Of a stretch of 33,692 nt of DNA, positions 1-8,121 are shown in pieces; position 1 is the stretch's first letter; every line of letters begins with the position of its first letter. Origin of the DNA: an uncultured Eubacterium sp. (GTDB lineage Bacteria > Bacillota > Clostridia > Lachnospirales > Lachnospiraceae). The stretch is taken from assembly GCA_910579075.1 (NCBI GenBank), contig CAJTSV010000034.1:1-33692 (forward strand), in the 5' to 3' direction. Under the pieces are notes generated by a model that did no database searches, was not told where the DNA came from, and saw only the letters and a list, made by a program, of their open reading frames with translations. The position numbers and the translations under genes are program-made.

Positions 1-196
1 GGAATATTAGAATCACTTAGCATTCTGCCGCAAAGACAGGGGCGCAGCCCAAGGGCGGGTTTTAGCCGAAGGCGGACAAAACGCCCGTCCGTCCGGTACC
101 AGTCACGTAAATGCAGAATGCTTAGGGATTCTTATATTCCGGAACCGGAACATCCAAAACAGGGCAGTCTTCTTCCGCCAGCGTCCCCGAAGCCAA
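1..196. repeat. Structured dispersed repeat, copy 1 (left part cut by window edge)
   Basis: Positions 1-28 and 113-140 form an inverted repeat with 25 of 28 bases pairing. Inside it are GGGC-GCA-GCCC (40-50), a GCCGAAGGC hairpin (65-73) and a GGGCG/CGCCC stem (53-57 with 82-86). The same layout and much of the sequence recur at 19305-19495, so this is a repeat family and not a chance fold. Positions 141-196 match the outer right arm of the second copy; the matching outer left arm would lie before position 1. It sits downstream of the leftward gene at 280-786. No protein-coding frame is convincing. It could be a MITE-like element or a structured RNA. Confidence 0.75.
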
Positions 197-200
197 ACAC

Positions 201-243
201 AAAAAAAGCTGCCAGAAACACGTCTCCGCATTCCCGCAGCTTC
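201..243 (-). terminator. Rho-independent terminator of the gene at 280-786
   Basis: Read on the minus strand, AAGCTGC and GCAGCTT form a 7-bp stem around a loop of about 24 bases, directly followed by a run of seven T. It lies 37 bases after the stop codon of the leftward gene. Confidence 0.65.
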
Positions 244-279
244 TAACTCCTATATTAAGTATTTCAGACACCCGCTGTC

Positions 280-786
280 CTATTTTTTCTTTTTCCCGGC
301 AGCCTGCTTTGCCCCGCCCTGTCCGGCCTGAATGCTTCCGGCTTTTTCCTGGAGCTTTTGCAGCAGCTTTTTTTTCTTTGGTTTTTCCGGTTTCTCCAGC
401 GGCTTTCGAAGCCCCTTCACACCGGTAATGTACAATCCGCTGACAATCACGCGTACCTCTTTTTTCACCGGAATCTCCGCAAATGCAGCCTCGTCACACA
501 TAAAGGTCTGAATTTTCGGCCCGACTTTTGCTTTTACAATCGGAACCTTCTGGCGGCGGAGAAGCTTTGGTGTCTGTTCATATACGATATCGGGGAGGCC
601 GGCCTCCTTTAGCTTCATCTTCTTTTTGTCAATTATCAGCATCGGGATTGTCTGGGACGCAGCAGCTAACTGCCTGTCTGACTCGTCTTTTTTCTTCTGG
701 AGCTTTTTCCCCAGAAAATAAAGAACCACAAGGGCGATTAACAGCACTGCAAGAATGACAATCAGAACAACCTGCCACGTACTCAT
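280..786 (-). CDS. Membrane-anchored conserved hypothetical protein
   Basis: A 168-residue protein of unknown function. Residues 5-25 form one strongly hydrophobic segment, followed by a basic stretch (GKKLQKKK), so the rest is probably cytoplasmic with the N-terminus as anchor. The middle (about residues 45-125) is a compact domain; the C-terminal 40 residues are lysine-, glutamine- and alanine-rich and end in KKKK, which suggests a disordered tail. An ATG six codons upstream (804) is in frame, but GGAGGAAG lies between the two ATGs and is positioned to serve the one at 786, so 786 is preferred. A promoter and a terminator flank it, so it is probably monocistronic. I do not recognise a named family; similar proteins are known to me only as hypothetical proteins of Lachnospiraceae. 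Confidence 0.8.
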   Translation of the reverse strand: MSTWQVVLIVILAVLLIALVVLYFLGKKLQKKKDESDRQLAAASQTIPMLIIDKKKMKLKEAGLPDIVYEQTPKLLRRQKVPIVKAKVGPKIQTFMCDEAAFAEIPVKKEVRVIVSGLYITGVKGLRKPLEKPEKPKKKKLLQKLQEKAGSIQAGQGGAKQAAGKKKK

Positions 787-825
787 GATGCGTTCTTCCT
801 CCATTTCATTCCATAACTGCCTAAA

Positions 826-854
826 AGTATAGCATTATTTTAATTATAAAGCAA
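826..854 (-). promoter_or_regulatory. Sigma-A-type promoter for the gene at 280-786
   Basis: On the minus strand TTGCTT, a 17-base spacer and TATACT with an extended TG just before it match a vegetative promoter, about 40 bases upstream of the chosen start. Confidence 0.55.
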
Positions 855-934
855 TAAAAACTTTAAATTTTCACAATTGTGTGGTATGGTAGGAAAGAAC
901 ATCTTATTATATTTAAAGAAGGGATTGGAATGCA

Positions 935-2128
935 ATGAAGAAAAAGATATTTATAATTCTGCTTGCGGCAGTCATGACAGTTTCTGCAGGCGCATGCGGC
1001 AAGGAAAAACAGGAAGACGGTGCACAGCAGACGCAGACGGATGATAAGAATACGGATGGAAAAAAGGAAGATAATGTACAGGCAGAAGCAGACAGTGTTT
1101 CTTATGATGTCAGCAAATGCGTAAAGCTGGGAAATTATTCCGGCATGAAAATATCGCTTGCAAACACATACAAGGTGACAAAAGAACAGATTGAGGATTA
1201 TGCGCTCAATGCTGCCAAGGCCAATGCACAGCCTGTATATAAGGACACGAAAAAGAAAAAAGTCGAAAAAGGCGATACCGTCAATATCGACTACGAAGGC
1301 AAAAAAGACGGCGCAGCTTTTGTAGGAGGCTCTGCACAGGGATATAACCTGACCATTGGCTCCAATAGTTTTATTGACGGCTTTGAGGACGGGCTGATTG
1401 GAGCAAAAACCGGCCAGACCCTGGATTTGAACCTGACCTTCCCGGAAAATTACCCGACCACAGACCTTGCAGGGGCAGATGTTGTATTTACCGTAACCGT
1501 AAATAAAATCGTTGTGGAAGACCCGGATGCCGAATTCGAATTAAACGACGAATATATCCAGAATAACACAAGCTACAAAACCGTAAAGGAATATAAAGAA
1601 GGCGTCAAATCGTATCTGCAAAACCAGACTGCCGAGGATAAAGAACGCGACACCAGACAGGCTGTCATTGACAAGCTGCTCAAAACGTGTGAGGTTACCG
1701 TGCCGGACGACCTTCTCGAAGCAAGGGTTGCAGACCACATTACCATTTTTACCAAAAACAACTGCGAGGACGGCCAGACCCTGTCCGATTTTCTCTCAGC
1801 ATCCTATAACGGAATGTCGGAAGACGATTTCCGCTCCACAATCAAGGACGAAATGCTGGTCAACCTGCAGACCGAGCTTATTCTGGAAGCAATCGTGGAA
1901 AAAGAAGGCATCAAGCTGGACGAAGACGCTTACCAGGAATTTGTGGAACAGCAGATGGGCTCTTACGGCTTTGAAAAAGCAGAGGATTTTTATCAGTCAA
2001 ACGGCGTGACCGCAAAATCGGGCGAAGCCTATGAACGCAAGGTCTATGTATGCAACCGGGCACTTGATAATGTCGTTGCAGATGCTAAGATTACCTATGG
2101 CGTGGCGCCAGAAGAAGATGAAAAATAA
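935..2128 (+). CDS. FKBP/trigger-factor-like peptidyl-prolyl isomerase lipoprotein
   Basis: A 397-residue secreted foldase. The N-terminus is a lipoprotein signal: KKK, a hydrophobic core and lipobox SAGAC with the lipid-modified cysteine at 21, followed by an acidic and glutamine-rich linker to about residue 55. Residues 108-193 are an FKBP-type prolyl isomerase domain (GDTVNIDYEGKKDGAAFVGG; FIDGFEDGLIGAKTGQ). The remainder (about 200-385) is helical and resembles the C-terminal chaperone arm of trigger factor. The ribosome-binding N-terminal domain of true trigger factor is absent, so it should work outside the membrane, helping exported proteins fold, a role like PrsA. It is 66 bases upstream of asnS with no terminator between, so it may be co-transcribed. 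The family assignment is firm; the client proteins are unknown. Confidence 0.9.
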   Translation: MKKKIFIILLAAVMTVSAGACGKEKQEDGAQQTQTDDKNTDGKKEDNVQAEADSVSYDVSKCVKLGNYSGMKISLANTYKVTKEQIEDYALNAAKANAQPVYKDTKKKKVEKGDTVNIDYEGKKDGAAFVGGSAQGYNLTIGSNSFIDGFEDGLIGAKTGQTLDLNLTFPENYPTTDLAGADVVFTVTVNKIVVEDPDAEFELNDEYIQNNTSYKTVKEYKEGVKSYLQNQTAEDKERDTRQAVIDKLLKTCEVTVPDDLLEARVADHITIFTKNNCEDGQTLSDFLSASYNGMSEDDFRSTIKDEMLVNLQTELILEAIVEKEGIKLDEDAYQEFVEQQMGSYGFEKAEDFYQSNGVTAKSGEAYERKVYVCNRALDNVVADAKITYGVAPEEDEK

Positions 2129-2194
2129 ATTTCCGGCGTTACGGACAATTACGAAGGAAATTCAGAACGAAAAATCAGGAAAGGAATCACTAAC

Positions 2195-3589
2195 ATGGAA
2201 CAGCTGACAAATATCAGGGATTTATTCCGCAGCCAGAAACAGTTTGCGGACAAGGAAGTAACCATTGGCGGATGGGTGCGCAGCAACCGCAAGTCCAAGG
2301 CATTCGGGTTTCTTATGCTCAATGACGGCACGTTTTTCGAGCCGGTACAGATTGTGTACGGAGACGGCCTTGAAAACTTTGAAGATATCGGAAAAATTAA
2401 CGTAGGTGCCGCACTGATTGTGACAGGAACCTTTATTGCAACGCCGGATGCAAAGCAGCCTTTTGAAATCCAGGCAAAAAAAATAGACATTGAGGGCGCT
2501 TCTTCATCCGATTACCCGCTCCAGAAAAAACGGCACTCGTTCGAGTTTTTAAGAACGATTACGCATTTAAGGCCAAGGACAAATACGTTTGAAGCTGTCT
2601 TCCGCGTGCGCTCGCTGACTGCTTATGCCATACACCAGTTTTTCCAGGAACGCGATTTTGTATATGTGCATACGCCGATTATTACGGGAAGCGACTGCGA
2701 AGGTGCCGGGGAAATGTTCCAGGTAACGACCCTGGATTTAAACAGCCCGCCGAAAACCGAAGACGGCAGCATTGATTTTACTCAGGATTTTTTTGGAAAA
2801 GCAGCAAACCTGACTGTCAGCGGACAGCTCAACGGCGAAACGTATGCCATGGCATTTAAAAATATTTATACGTTCGGCCCGACCTTCCGCGCAGAAAATT
2901 CCAATACGACCAGGCACGCAGCCGAATTCTGGATGATTGAGCCGGAAATCGCCTTTGCCGACCTTGATGACGATATGATGCTCGCAGAAAGCATGCTAAA
3001 ATATATTATCCGGTATGTGCTTGAGCACGCACCGGAAGAAATGGCATTTTTAAACCAGTTTGTGGACAAAGGGCTGATAGAACGGCTTACGCATGTTATG
3101 AATTCGGATTTTGCAAGGGTATCTTATACCGAAGCCATCCGCCTGCTGGAAAAAAACAACAGCAAATTTGACTATAAAGTGTCCTGGGGCGCAGACCTGC
3201 AGACCGAACACGAACGCTATCTGACCGAGCAGGTATTTAAGCGCCCGGTATTTGTATACGATTATCCGAAGGAAATCAAGGCATTTTATATGAAGCTGAA
3301 CGACGATGAAAAGACGGTTGCAGCCGTGGACTGCCTGGTACCGGGCATCGGCGAGATTATCGGCGGCAGCCAGCGTGAAGATGACTATGAAAAGCTGCTT
3401 GCCAGAATCCAGGAGCTTGGACTGAACGAGGAAGATTATGGATTTTATCTGGATTTGCGCAAATATGGTTCTGCCAGGCATGCAGGCTTCGGGCTCGGCT
3501 TTGAACGCTGTGTCATGTATCTGACCGGAATGTCCAATATCCGTGATGTTGTCCCATTTCCAAGAACTGTCAACAACTGCGACCTATAA
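2195..3589 (+). CDS. asnS: Asparaginyl-tRNA synthetase
   Basis: A full-length (464 residues) class IIb aminoacyl-tRNA synthetase that charges tRNA-Asn with asparagine in the cytoplasm. Residues from about 20 to 105 are the OB-fold anticodon-binding domain (TIGGWVRSNRKSK near its start). The catalytic domain shows motif 2 with FRAEN followed by an asparagine/threonine-rich loop near residue 230, and motif 3 GFGLGFERCVMYLTG near the C-terminus. AsnRS rather than AspRS or LysRS is indicated by length, FRAENSNT and the ending TVNNCDL. AGGAAAGGA lies before the ATG. No T-box leader is visible in the 66 bases upstream, so expression may depend on the preceding gene's promoter. The TPR lipoprotein follows 21 bases downstream. 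Confidence 0.97.
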   Translation: MEQLTNIRDLFRSQKQFADKEVTIGGWVRSNRKSKAFGFLMLNDGTFFEPVQIVYGDGLENFEDIGKINVGAALIVTGTFIATPDAKQPFEIQAKKIDIEGASSSDYPLQKKRHSFEFLRTITHLRPRTNTFEAVFRVRSLTAYAIHQFFQERDFVYVHTPIITGSDCEGAGEMFQVTTLDLNSPPKTEDGSIDFTQDFFGKAANLTVSGQLNGETYAMAFKNIYTFGPTFRAENSNTTRHAAEFWMIEPEIAFADLDDDMMLAESMLKYIIRYVLEHAPEEMAFLNQFVDKGLIERLTHVMNSDFARVSYTEAIRLLEKNNSKFDYKVSWGADLQTEHERYLTEQVFKRPVFVYDYPKEIKAFYMKLNDDEKTVAAVDCLVPGIGEIIGGSQREDDYEKLLARIQELGLNEEDYGFYLDLRKYGSARHAGFGLGFERCVMYLTGMSNIRDVVPFPRTVNNCDL

Positions 3590-3610
3590 TCTGCTGAGGG
3601 CATCATAAAC

Positions 3611-4585
3611 ATGAAAACACGTCTATTCCGTATCTGCATGCCTGTGATTGCTGCTGTCCTGCTGTCAGCAGCGGCAGTCTCAGGCTGCGGAGATGCAAAA
3701 CAGGTAAACAAGGAACTGGCCGGCCGCAAAACCGGCCTGGAATACATCGACAAAGGCGATTATGACAATGCCATTCTTGCATTTAACAAAGCGCTTGGAG
3801 AGCGTGCCGGCATTGTATCAAACCTGGAAGAAGACATTAATTTTTACAAAGCCTTCGCCCAGATAGAAGCCGGAAAGACCCAGGATGCCATCCGCACGTA
3901 TACCGCCCTGATTGAATACGACGAAAAAAACGCAGATGCCTATTACCTGCGCGGATGCGCATATATCAGCACCGGAAAAAACAAACAGGCGGTCAGTGAT
4001 TTTGAACAGGCCAGCAAAGCAAAAAAAGACAGCGGCGCCATGTGTGCCGGAATCTATGAACAGCTGATGTCTGCCGGGCTTTCAGGCGAAGCAGCTTCCT
4101 ATCTGAAACAGGGCCTGGAATTAAAAGGCGATGACGCAGCCAGCTGCCTGGCACGCGGAAAGCTGTATCTGTTAAGCGGTGACTACGAAAAGGCAGAGAC
4201 AGAGCTTGGCAATGCGCTTGAGTTAAAAGACCAGACAGCAAACCTTTATCTGGGAAGGCTGTTCCAGGCGCAGGATAAAGGCGAAGAAGCCCGCAGCTAT
4301 TACGAAGCTTACCTTCAGGATAATCCAAACGATTCCAAAGTGTTATATGAGCTTGGGCAGATTGCTTTCCTGCAGGGGAATTTTGAGGAAGCCGTTTCCT
4401 GGTTTGAGCAGGGCCTTAGCTGCAAAAACATTCTGAACAAGCGGGCCTTATGGACGGGCCGGATAGCCGCCCTGGAATATGCAGGAAATTTTCCGGGTGC
4501 CCTGGATGAAGTAAACCGTTACCTGGAACAATACCCGAATGATGCAGCAGCCCAGAAAGAACTTCTTTTTTTACAGTCAAGATAA
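3611..4585 (+). CDS. TPR-repeat lipoprotein
   Basis: A 324-residue lipoprotein. The signal peptide ends in lipobox AVSGC with the cysteine at 26. From about residue 45 to 315 it is a solenoid of tetratricopeptide repeats with typical spacing (for example GLEYIDKGDYDNAILAFNKA and AYYLRGCAYISTGKNKQA), giving roughly seven repeats. Such proteins are scaffolds for protein-protein contacts on the outer face of the membrane; the partner cannot be read from sequence. It begins 21 bases after asnS, with GAGGG upstream of the ATG, and is probably the last gene of that transcript. The link with asnS looks positional and not functional. Confidence 0.88.
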   Translation: MKTRLFRICMPVIAAVLLSAAAVSGCGDAKQVNKELAGRKTGLEYIDKGDYDNAILAFNKALGERAGIVSNLEEDINFYKAFAQIEAGKTQDAIRTYTALIEYDEKNADAYYLRGCAYISTGKNKQAVSDFEQASKAKKDSGAMCAGIYEQLMSAGLSGEAASYLKQGLELKGDDAASCLARGKLYLLSGDYEKAETELGNALELKDQTANLYLGRLFQAQDKGEEARSYYEAYLQDNPNDSKVLYELGQIAFLQGNFEEAVSWFEQGLSCKNILNKRALWTGRIAALEYAGNFPGALDEVNRYLEQYPNDAAAQKELLFLQSR

Positions 4586-4876
4586 AAGCTGGCTGAAACA
4601 TATATAACTGAGTATGGAAATCATCCTGAGCAGCATTCTCATATCTGACAACGGTATCGTTAAAAAATGAAAATACTTTCAGAATGGGGGCTGTCGCATT
4701 AAGATAAATGATACAGGATATCGTTTGTTTGAATCATTCTTTTTTACTATGATTATGTATCTATTTTTTCATAGTGCAGCAGCTCCCTTTTTCTATTCAG
4801 GGAAGAAAACTTTTAACAGCTAAATATTCAGCCATACCGGTGCCGAAATGAAGCCTGCCGGGCAGTTTATCATCGA

Positions 4877-5292
4877 ATGCGCTCTACAGACGGCTTTTTC
4901 AATTTTATCAGATACTCTGGCATCCGCACTTCCCTGCGCCACAGCAGCCGGATGCATACCGGCGGCTCTTTATGCAGCAGGCCGTATGAAGCGCTGGAGC
5001 TGGTCATTGATTTTGAAAAGCACCTTGTCCTGTTATCCGGCAGCCAGCTGCACCTGACACCTGTCGAATATAAGATTGTCACATACCTGGCACAGCATTC
5101 CGGCAAAGTACTGACTTACAGCGCCATTATGCAGAATGTCTGGGGCCCTTATACGGACAGCAGCAACAAAATCCTGCGGTCAATATGGCAAACATCCGCC
5201 GCAAGCTCGAAAAAAATCCGGGCGAGCCGCAGTATATTTTTACCGAAACCGGCGTCGGTTACCGCATGATAGAAAACGGGACTACAGGCTGA
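4877..5292 (+). pseudogene. kdpE: Decayed KdpE/OmpR-type response regulator (C-terminal part)
   Basis: This stretch encodes the linker and winged-helix DNA-binding domain of an OmpR-family regulator, most like KdpE: IRTSLRHSSRMHTG, then LTPVEYKIVTYLAQHSGKVL, then WGPYTDSSNKILR. After the CGG at 5177-5179 one base is missing; resuming at 5179 in the next frame gives VNMANIRRKLEKNPGEPQYI and GVGYRMIENG, ending in TGA at 5290. A second break is visible near 4920, where AFSILSDTLA, resembling the last receiver helix, is in another frame. The phosphoacceptor receiver domain is gone and no kdp genes are nearby. The last 11 bases overlap the 3' end of the convergent DUF1934 gene. The preceding 4586-4876 is AT-rich and holds no recognisable gene. 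Confidence 0.85.
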
Positions 5293-5737
5293 ACGCTTTG
5301 CGTTCCCTGGACTGCACATACAGATCAATCATGCAGTCTGCCAGATGCTCATAATTGACATCCAGCCCGTATTCGACCTGCGCATGAATTTCGGCTTCGG
5401 ATTCTTCAATCGAAACACTGCGGGCATCAATGCCCATCATCATGCTGCCATAAGGCGTCGTATAGTATGTCATGTTCCTTTTATCCTTTTCAAACACCAT
5501 ATGTACATTGGAGCTGCCGCGCCGCGTGATTTCCAGCAGGCCGTCCTGCAGCTTCAGTACATTTTTGGTTACGCCGTCAAAGCCTTCCATTACCTCGTCG
5601 TACAGAATGTAATGCTTTCCATTTTTATAATAATACTCCCCCGGGGCTATGATTTCCACCGGTTCCGGTTCGTTTGGGTCGTCATTGTCTGCAGAAAACT
5701 GCAGCCCGCTGATTTTTAAAAGTATGTCCTTCGTCAT
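5282..5737 (-). CDS. DUF1934 family protein (YwiB-like beta-barrel)
   Basis: A 151-residue cytoplasmic protein of the DUF1934 family, which adopts a calycin-like beta-barrel; its role is not established. Features typical of the family are the N-terminal strand (DILLKISGLQ), GEYYYKNGKHYILYDE, the EVMEGFDGVTKNVLKL region and the late MMMGIDARSV segment followed by YGLDVNY. AAGGAG sits six bases before the ATG, so the start is certain. It has its own promoter at 5783-5811 and no obvious terminator, running instead into the 3' end of the kdpE remnant. Confidence 0.9.
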   Translation of the reverse strand: MTKDILLKISGLQFSADNDDPNEPEPVEIIAPGEYYYKNGKHYILYDEVMEGFDGVTKNVLKLQDGLLEITRRGSSNVHMVFEKDKRNMTYYTTPYGSMMMGIDARSVSIEESEAEIHAQVEYGLDVNYEHLADCMIDLYVQSRERKAFSL

Positions 5738-5782
5738 AGTCTGCTCCTTTTGGACTGCGTGGAAATGTATATGGTCAGGTAT

Positions 5783-5811
5783 ATTTTAGCTTTTTTTGCG
5801 GGGATTTGCAA
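5783..5811 (-). promoter_or_regulatory. Sigma-A-type promoter of the DUF1934 gene
   Basis: On the minus strand TTGCAA, 17 bases, TAAAAT, located 46 bases upstream of the ATG at 5737 and just after the germination operon terminator. Confidence 0.65.
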
Positions 5812-5823
5812 GAGCCTGTGCAG

Positions 5824-5858
5824 CAAAAAAGGACACCGCCAAGATGAGATGTCCTTTT
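5824..5858 (-). terminator. Terminator of the germination operon
   Basis: Minus-strand AAAGGACA and TGTCCTTT form an 8-bp stem with a loop of about 14 bases, ending in a T run; it begins eight bases after the stop codon of the GerC-type gene. Confidence 0.85.
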
Positions 5859-5865
5859 ACATACC

Positions 5866-6927
5866 CTATTGACGGGAAATCATCCGTATCTGCACAAGCA
5901 CATCAAATTCCAGATTCTCCCGGTATCTTTCCGCCTGCCTGCCATACACGCGGTACACATCCGGTGCATGCAGCGGCAGGTATCTGGCGCTGTCGGATAA
6001 GTCGATTCCCTGTTCCATGCCCGCGCGGCAGATGCGTTCTATCCGTTCTTTCACCGTCCGTTCCGCTGCGCTGCGGGATGCGGTTCCTGTTACATGCTCC
6101 GCCTGTGCAGTCAGCACAATCTGCTCAGTCACTTTTCCATCGGACATGACAAAGTTTCTCCTGCATTTCATATTGATAAGACGCAGCTGTTCCTTCCTGT
6201 TTAAATAGATATCCATCTGTGACAGCTGGCCCGCCAGCAGGTAATATATCTGTGCTTCGTCCAGTCCAATCCGGCCCTTCGGCTTAAAATTCTGTAACAC
6301 CTCATAGGCATGGATTTGGGGAGTACCCCTTTTTTCCTGAATTACCGGCACAAGAAGCGTCCGGCTGGCATTTGCCTGTTCATTCAGCAGGGTGCCCAGC
6401 GTGACTGCTGCCTGCTCTTTGATTTCTTTTTCATTTTCCGTCATCTGCTCCAGATAACTGCCAAGCGGAACCTCCAGCGAGCTGTTTAATTTTTCCAGCT
6501 TTTCCATGCTGCTGTCGGACAGGTATACGAGCGTATTCCTTGCATACGTATTTTCCCTGCGCACCGTTTCCAGAAAGGTTTCCAGCGTGCCGCCTGTCAG
6601 AAATTCCTTCTGGAAAATGACAGCTTTTGTATGCGAGGTGTCCAGCTGGCTGCGGTTATTTTTTTCAAAAGTTTTGTGTGTCTCATAATACGTGCTGCCT
6701 GATGCGCTTTCTGCTGTCATATTGCCGCCGTCCGCACGCTCATTGGCGACCTCGGACAGCTGCTGGGACAGATAGCAGGATTTGTACTGCCCGTCCTGTT
6801 CTGAAATCAGCACCGCCAGCGGAAAACTCTTATTCTCCAGCTCCGTTCCGCCACAGCCGCTGAAGCCAGACGCAGAAACACCCAGAAATATACATATGCC
6901 TGTTTTGAATACAAAATGCTTGAACAT
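5866..6927 (-). CDS. Ger(x)C family spore germination lipoprotein (C subunit)
   Basis: The 353-residue C subunit of a GerA-type nutrient receptor in the inner membrane of the spore. The signal peptide ends with lipobox GFSGC (cysteine 25), giving a diacylglyceryl-anchored protein with its three-domain body on the outer face. The family shape is seen: a first domain opening GGTELENKSFPLAVLI, a middle region with the long helix around residues 155-200, and a C-terminal domain (about 230-350) containing KVTEQIVLTAQAEH and a helix before LEFDVLVQIRM. AAAGGAGT precedes the ATG. It is the last gene of an A-B-C operon, 55 bases after the B gene. Family identity is certain; the germinant is unknown, and the broken A gene upstream may leave it without a partner. 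Confidence 0.92.
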   Translation of the reverse strand: MFKHFVFKTGICIFLGVSASGFSGCGGTELENKSFPLAVLISEQDGQYKSCYLSQQLSEVANERADGGNMTAESASGSTYYETHKTFEKNNRSQLDTSHTKAVIFQKEFLTGGTLETFLETVRRENTYARNTLVYLSDSSMEKLEKLNSSLEVPLGSYLEQMTENEKEIKEQAAVTLGTLLNEQANASRTLLVPVIQEKRGTPQIHAYEVLQNFKPKGRIGLDEAQIYYLLAGQLSQMDIYLNRKEQLRLINMKCRRNFVMSDGKVTEQIVLTAQAEHVTGTASRSAAERTVKERIERICRAGMEQGIDLSDSARYLPLHAPDVYRVYGRQAERYRENLEFDVLVQIRMISRQ

Positions 6928-6982
6928 GCTATAAACTCCTTTTCAGAACAATCATCCGGCATAATAATCCCGGCTGCCAGCT

Positions 6983-8119
6983 TTACAGCCCGCGCACCCG
7001 GTGCAGGAACAGCGAGCCGACCGGCACCAGCACCAGAAACGGAATTCCTGCCACATAAAAGCTTTCCCGCAATACTTCCTCGGCCTGGGGCCAGATATGA
7101 AGCCCATACGCAATCCCGTATACAGCTGCTGTAATCACAAAAAACCACCATTTCTGGACGCGTTTCTGCTTCTGGCTCCTGTTCTGGCTGCTGCATCCGC
7201 CAGATTTTACAGCTGACATGCGAAGGGCATTTACGCCATAATACAGGCCGCTTCCTATCAGTGCATACAGCGTAAAAAACCATACGCCGACCATAACCGC
7301 ATCCAGCCTTTTTACAAAATCACCCGGTATTTTCACCATGCCCATCAGAGTGACTGCCGGATAAGCTTCGCGTGCCAGGGCACCGCTGCCAAAAATCCCA
7401 AGCAGTATCAGGTATATTACGGCCAGCGACACGCCGCTTATGACTGCTGCACTGCAGGCCGCACGCCCGGCCTTCCTGCCATCCTGCACATGCGGAATTA
7501 AAAACAGCAGAAACGTCAGCGGCAGAAACGCCGCAAAGCACTGCCAGGCCCCGTTGCAAAACTGCGCCCAGCCGACACCGTGATTTTCCACACTCAAGGG
7601 AAACCACTGAATTACCTGTACCTGGCGGACACACAGCAGCAGCATAATGACAAACGGAATGACCAGCAGCCAGAACAGGATTTCGTACACCCGCGCCCTT
7701 GCTTCCAGCCCGGCCGTGCCCCCGTACAGCGCAAGCAGCAGAATAACGAACAGCGCTGCCCCAAACTCCTTCGTTTCGAGCAGTGTCGCGCACATTAATT
7801 CTGCCAGCAGCTTCGCCGTCCAGGCACAGGTAAAAATGCCTGCCAGCGCATAGCAGAAATAAAAAACACGTGATAAGAAGCCGCCCCAGCTTTCTTTTAA
7901 ATACCCCAGATAATCCGAAGATGCCTGGGAACAGCAGGCCAGCAGCAGCCATAAATAAAGCCCCGCCATAACCATTCCCGCCAGAATGCACCACAGCCCG
8001 CTTCCATTTCCTGATTTTGCAAGCTGCGCCGGAAGCAGCAGGGAACTGGCACCAAACAGGTCAAAAATAAGCAGCCGTTTTATCTGCCGTGATGATATTT
8101 TGTCATTTCTGGAAAACAC
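6983..8119 (-). CDS. GerAB/APC-superfamily spore germination permease (B subunit)
   Basis: A 378-residue integral membrane protein with about ten hydrophobic segments, of the GerAB (spore permease) family in the APC superfamily. In germinant receptors this subunit binds the nutrient. The N-terminus (KISSRQIKRLLIFDLFGASSLLLP) is characteristic of the family. A cytoplasmic loop rich in Q, K and R (about residues 310-325) separates the last helices. It starts with GTG at 8119; AAGGAA lies upstream and the stop codon of the A gene is only two bases before the start, so the two are tightly coupled. The reading frame is intact although the A gene before it carries a stop codon. Confidence 0.9.
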   Translation of the reverse strand: MFSRNDKISSRQIKRLLIFDLFGASSLLLPAQLAKSGNGSGLWCILAGMVMAGLYLWLLLACCSQASSDYLGYLKESWGGFLSRVFYFCYALAGIFTCAWTAKLLAELMCATLLETKEFGAALFVILLLALYGGTAGLEARARVYEILFWLLVIPFVIMLLLCVRQVQVIQWFPLSVENHGVGWAQFCNGAWQCFAAFLPLTFLLFLIPHVQDGRKAGRAACSAAVISGVSLAVIYLILLGIFGSGALAREAYPAVTLMGMVKIPGDFVKRLDAVMVGVWFFTLYALIGSGLYYGVNALRMSAVKSGGCSSQNRSQKQKRVQKWWFFVITAAVYGIAYGLHIWPQAEEVLRESFYVAGIPFLVLVPVGSLFLHRVRGL

Positions 8120-8121
8120 CT

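Noticed and set aside
4680..4700. GGGGGCTGTCGCATTA resembling an insertion-sequence end
   Set aside because: No transposase remnant or matching second end was found nearby.
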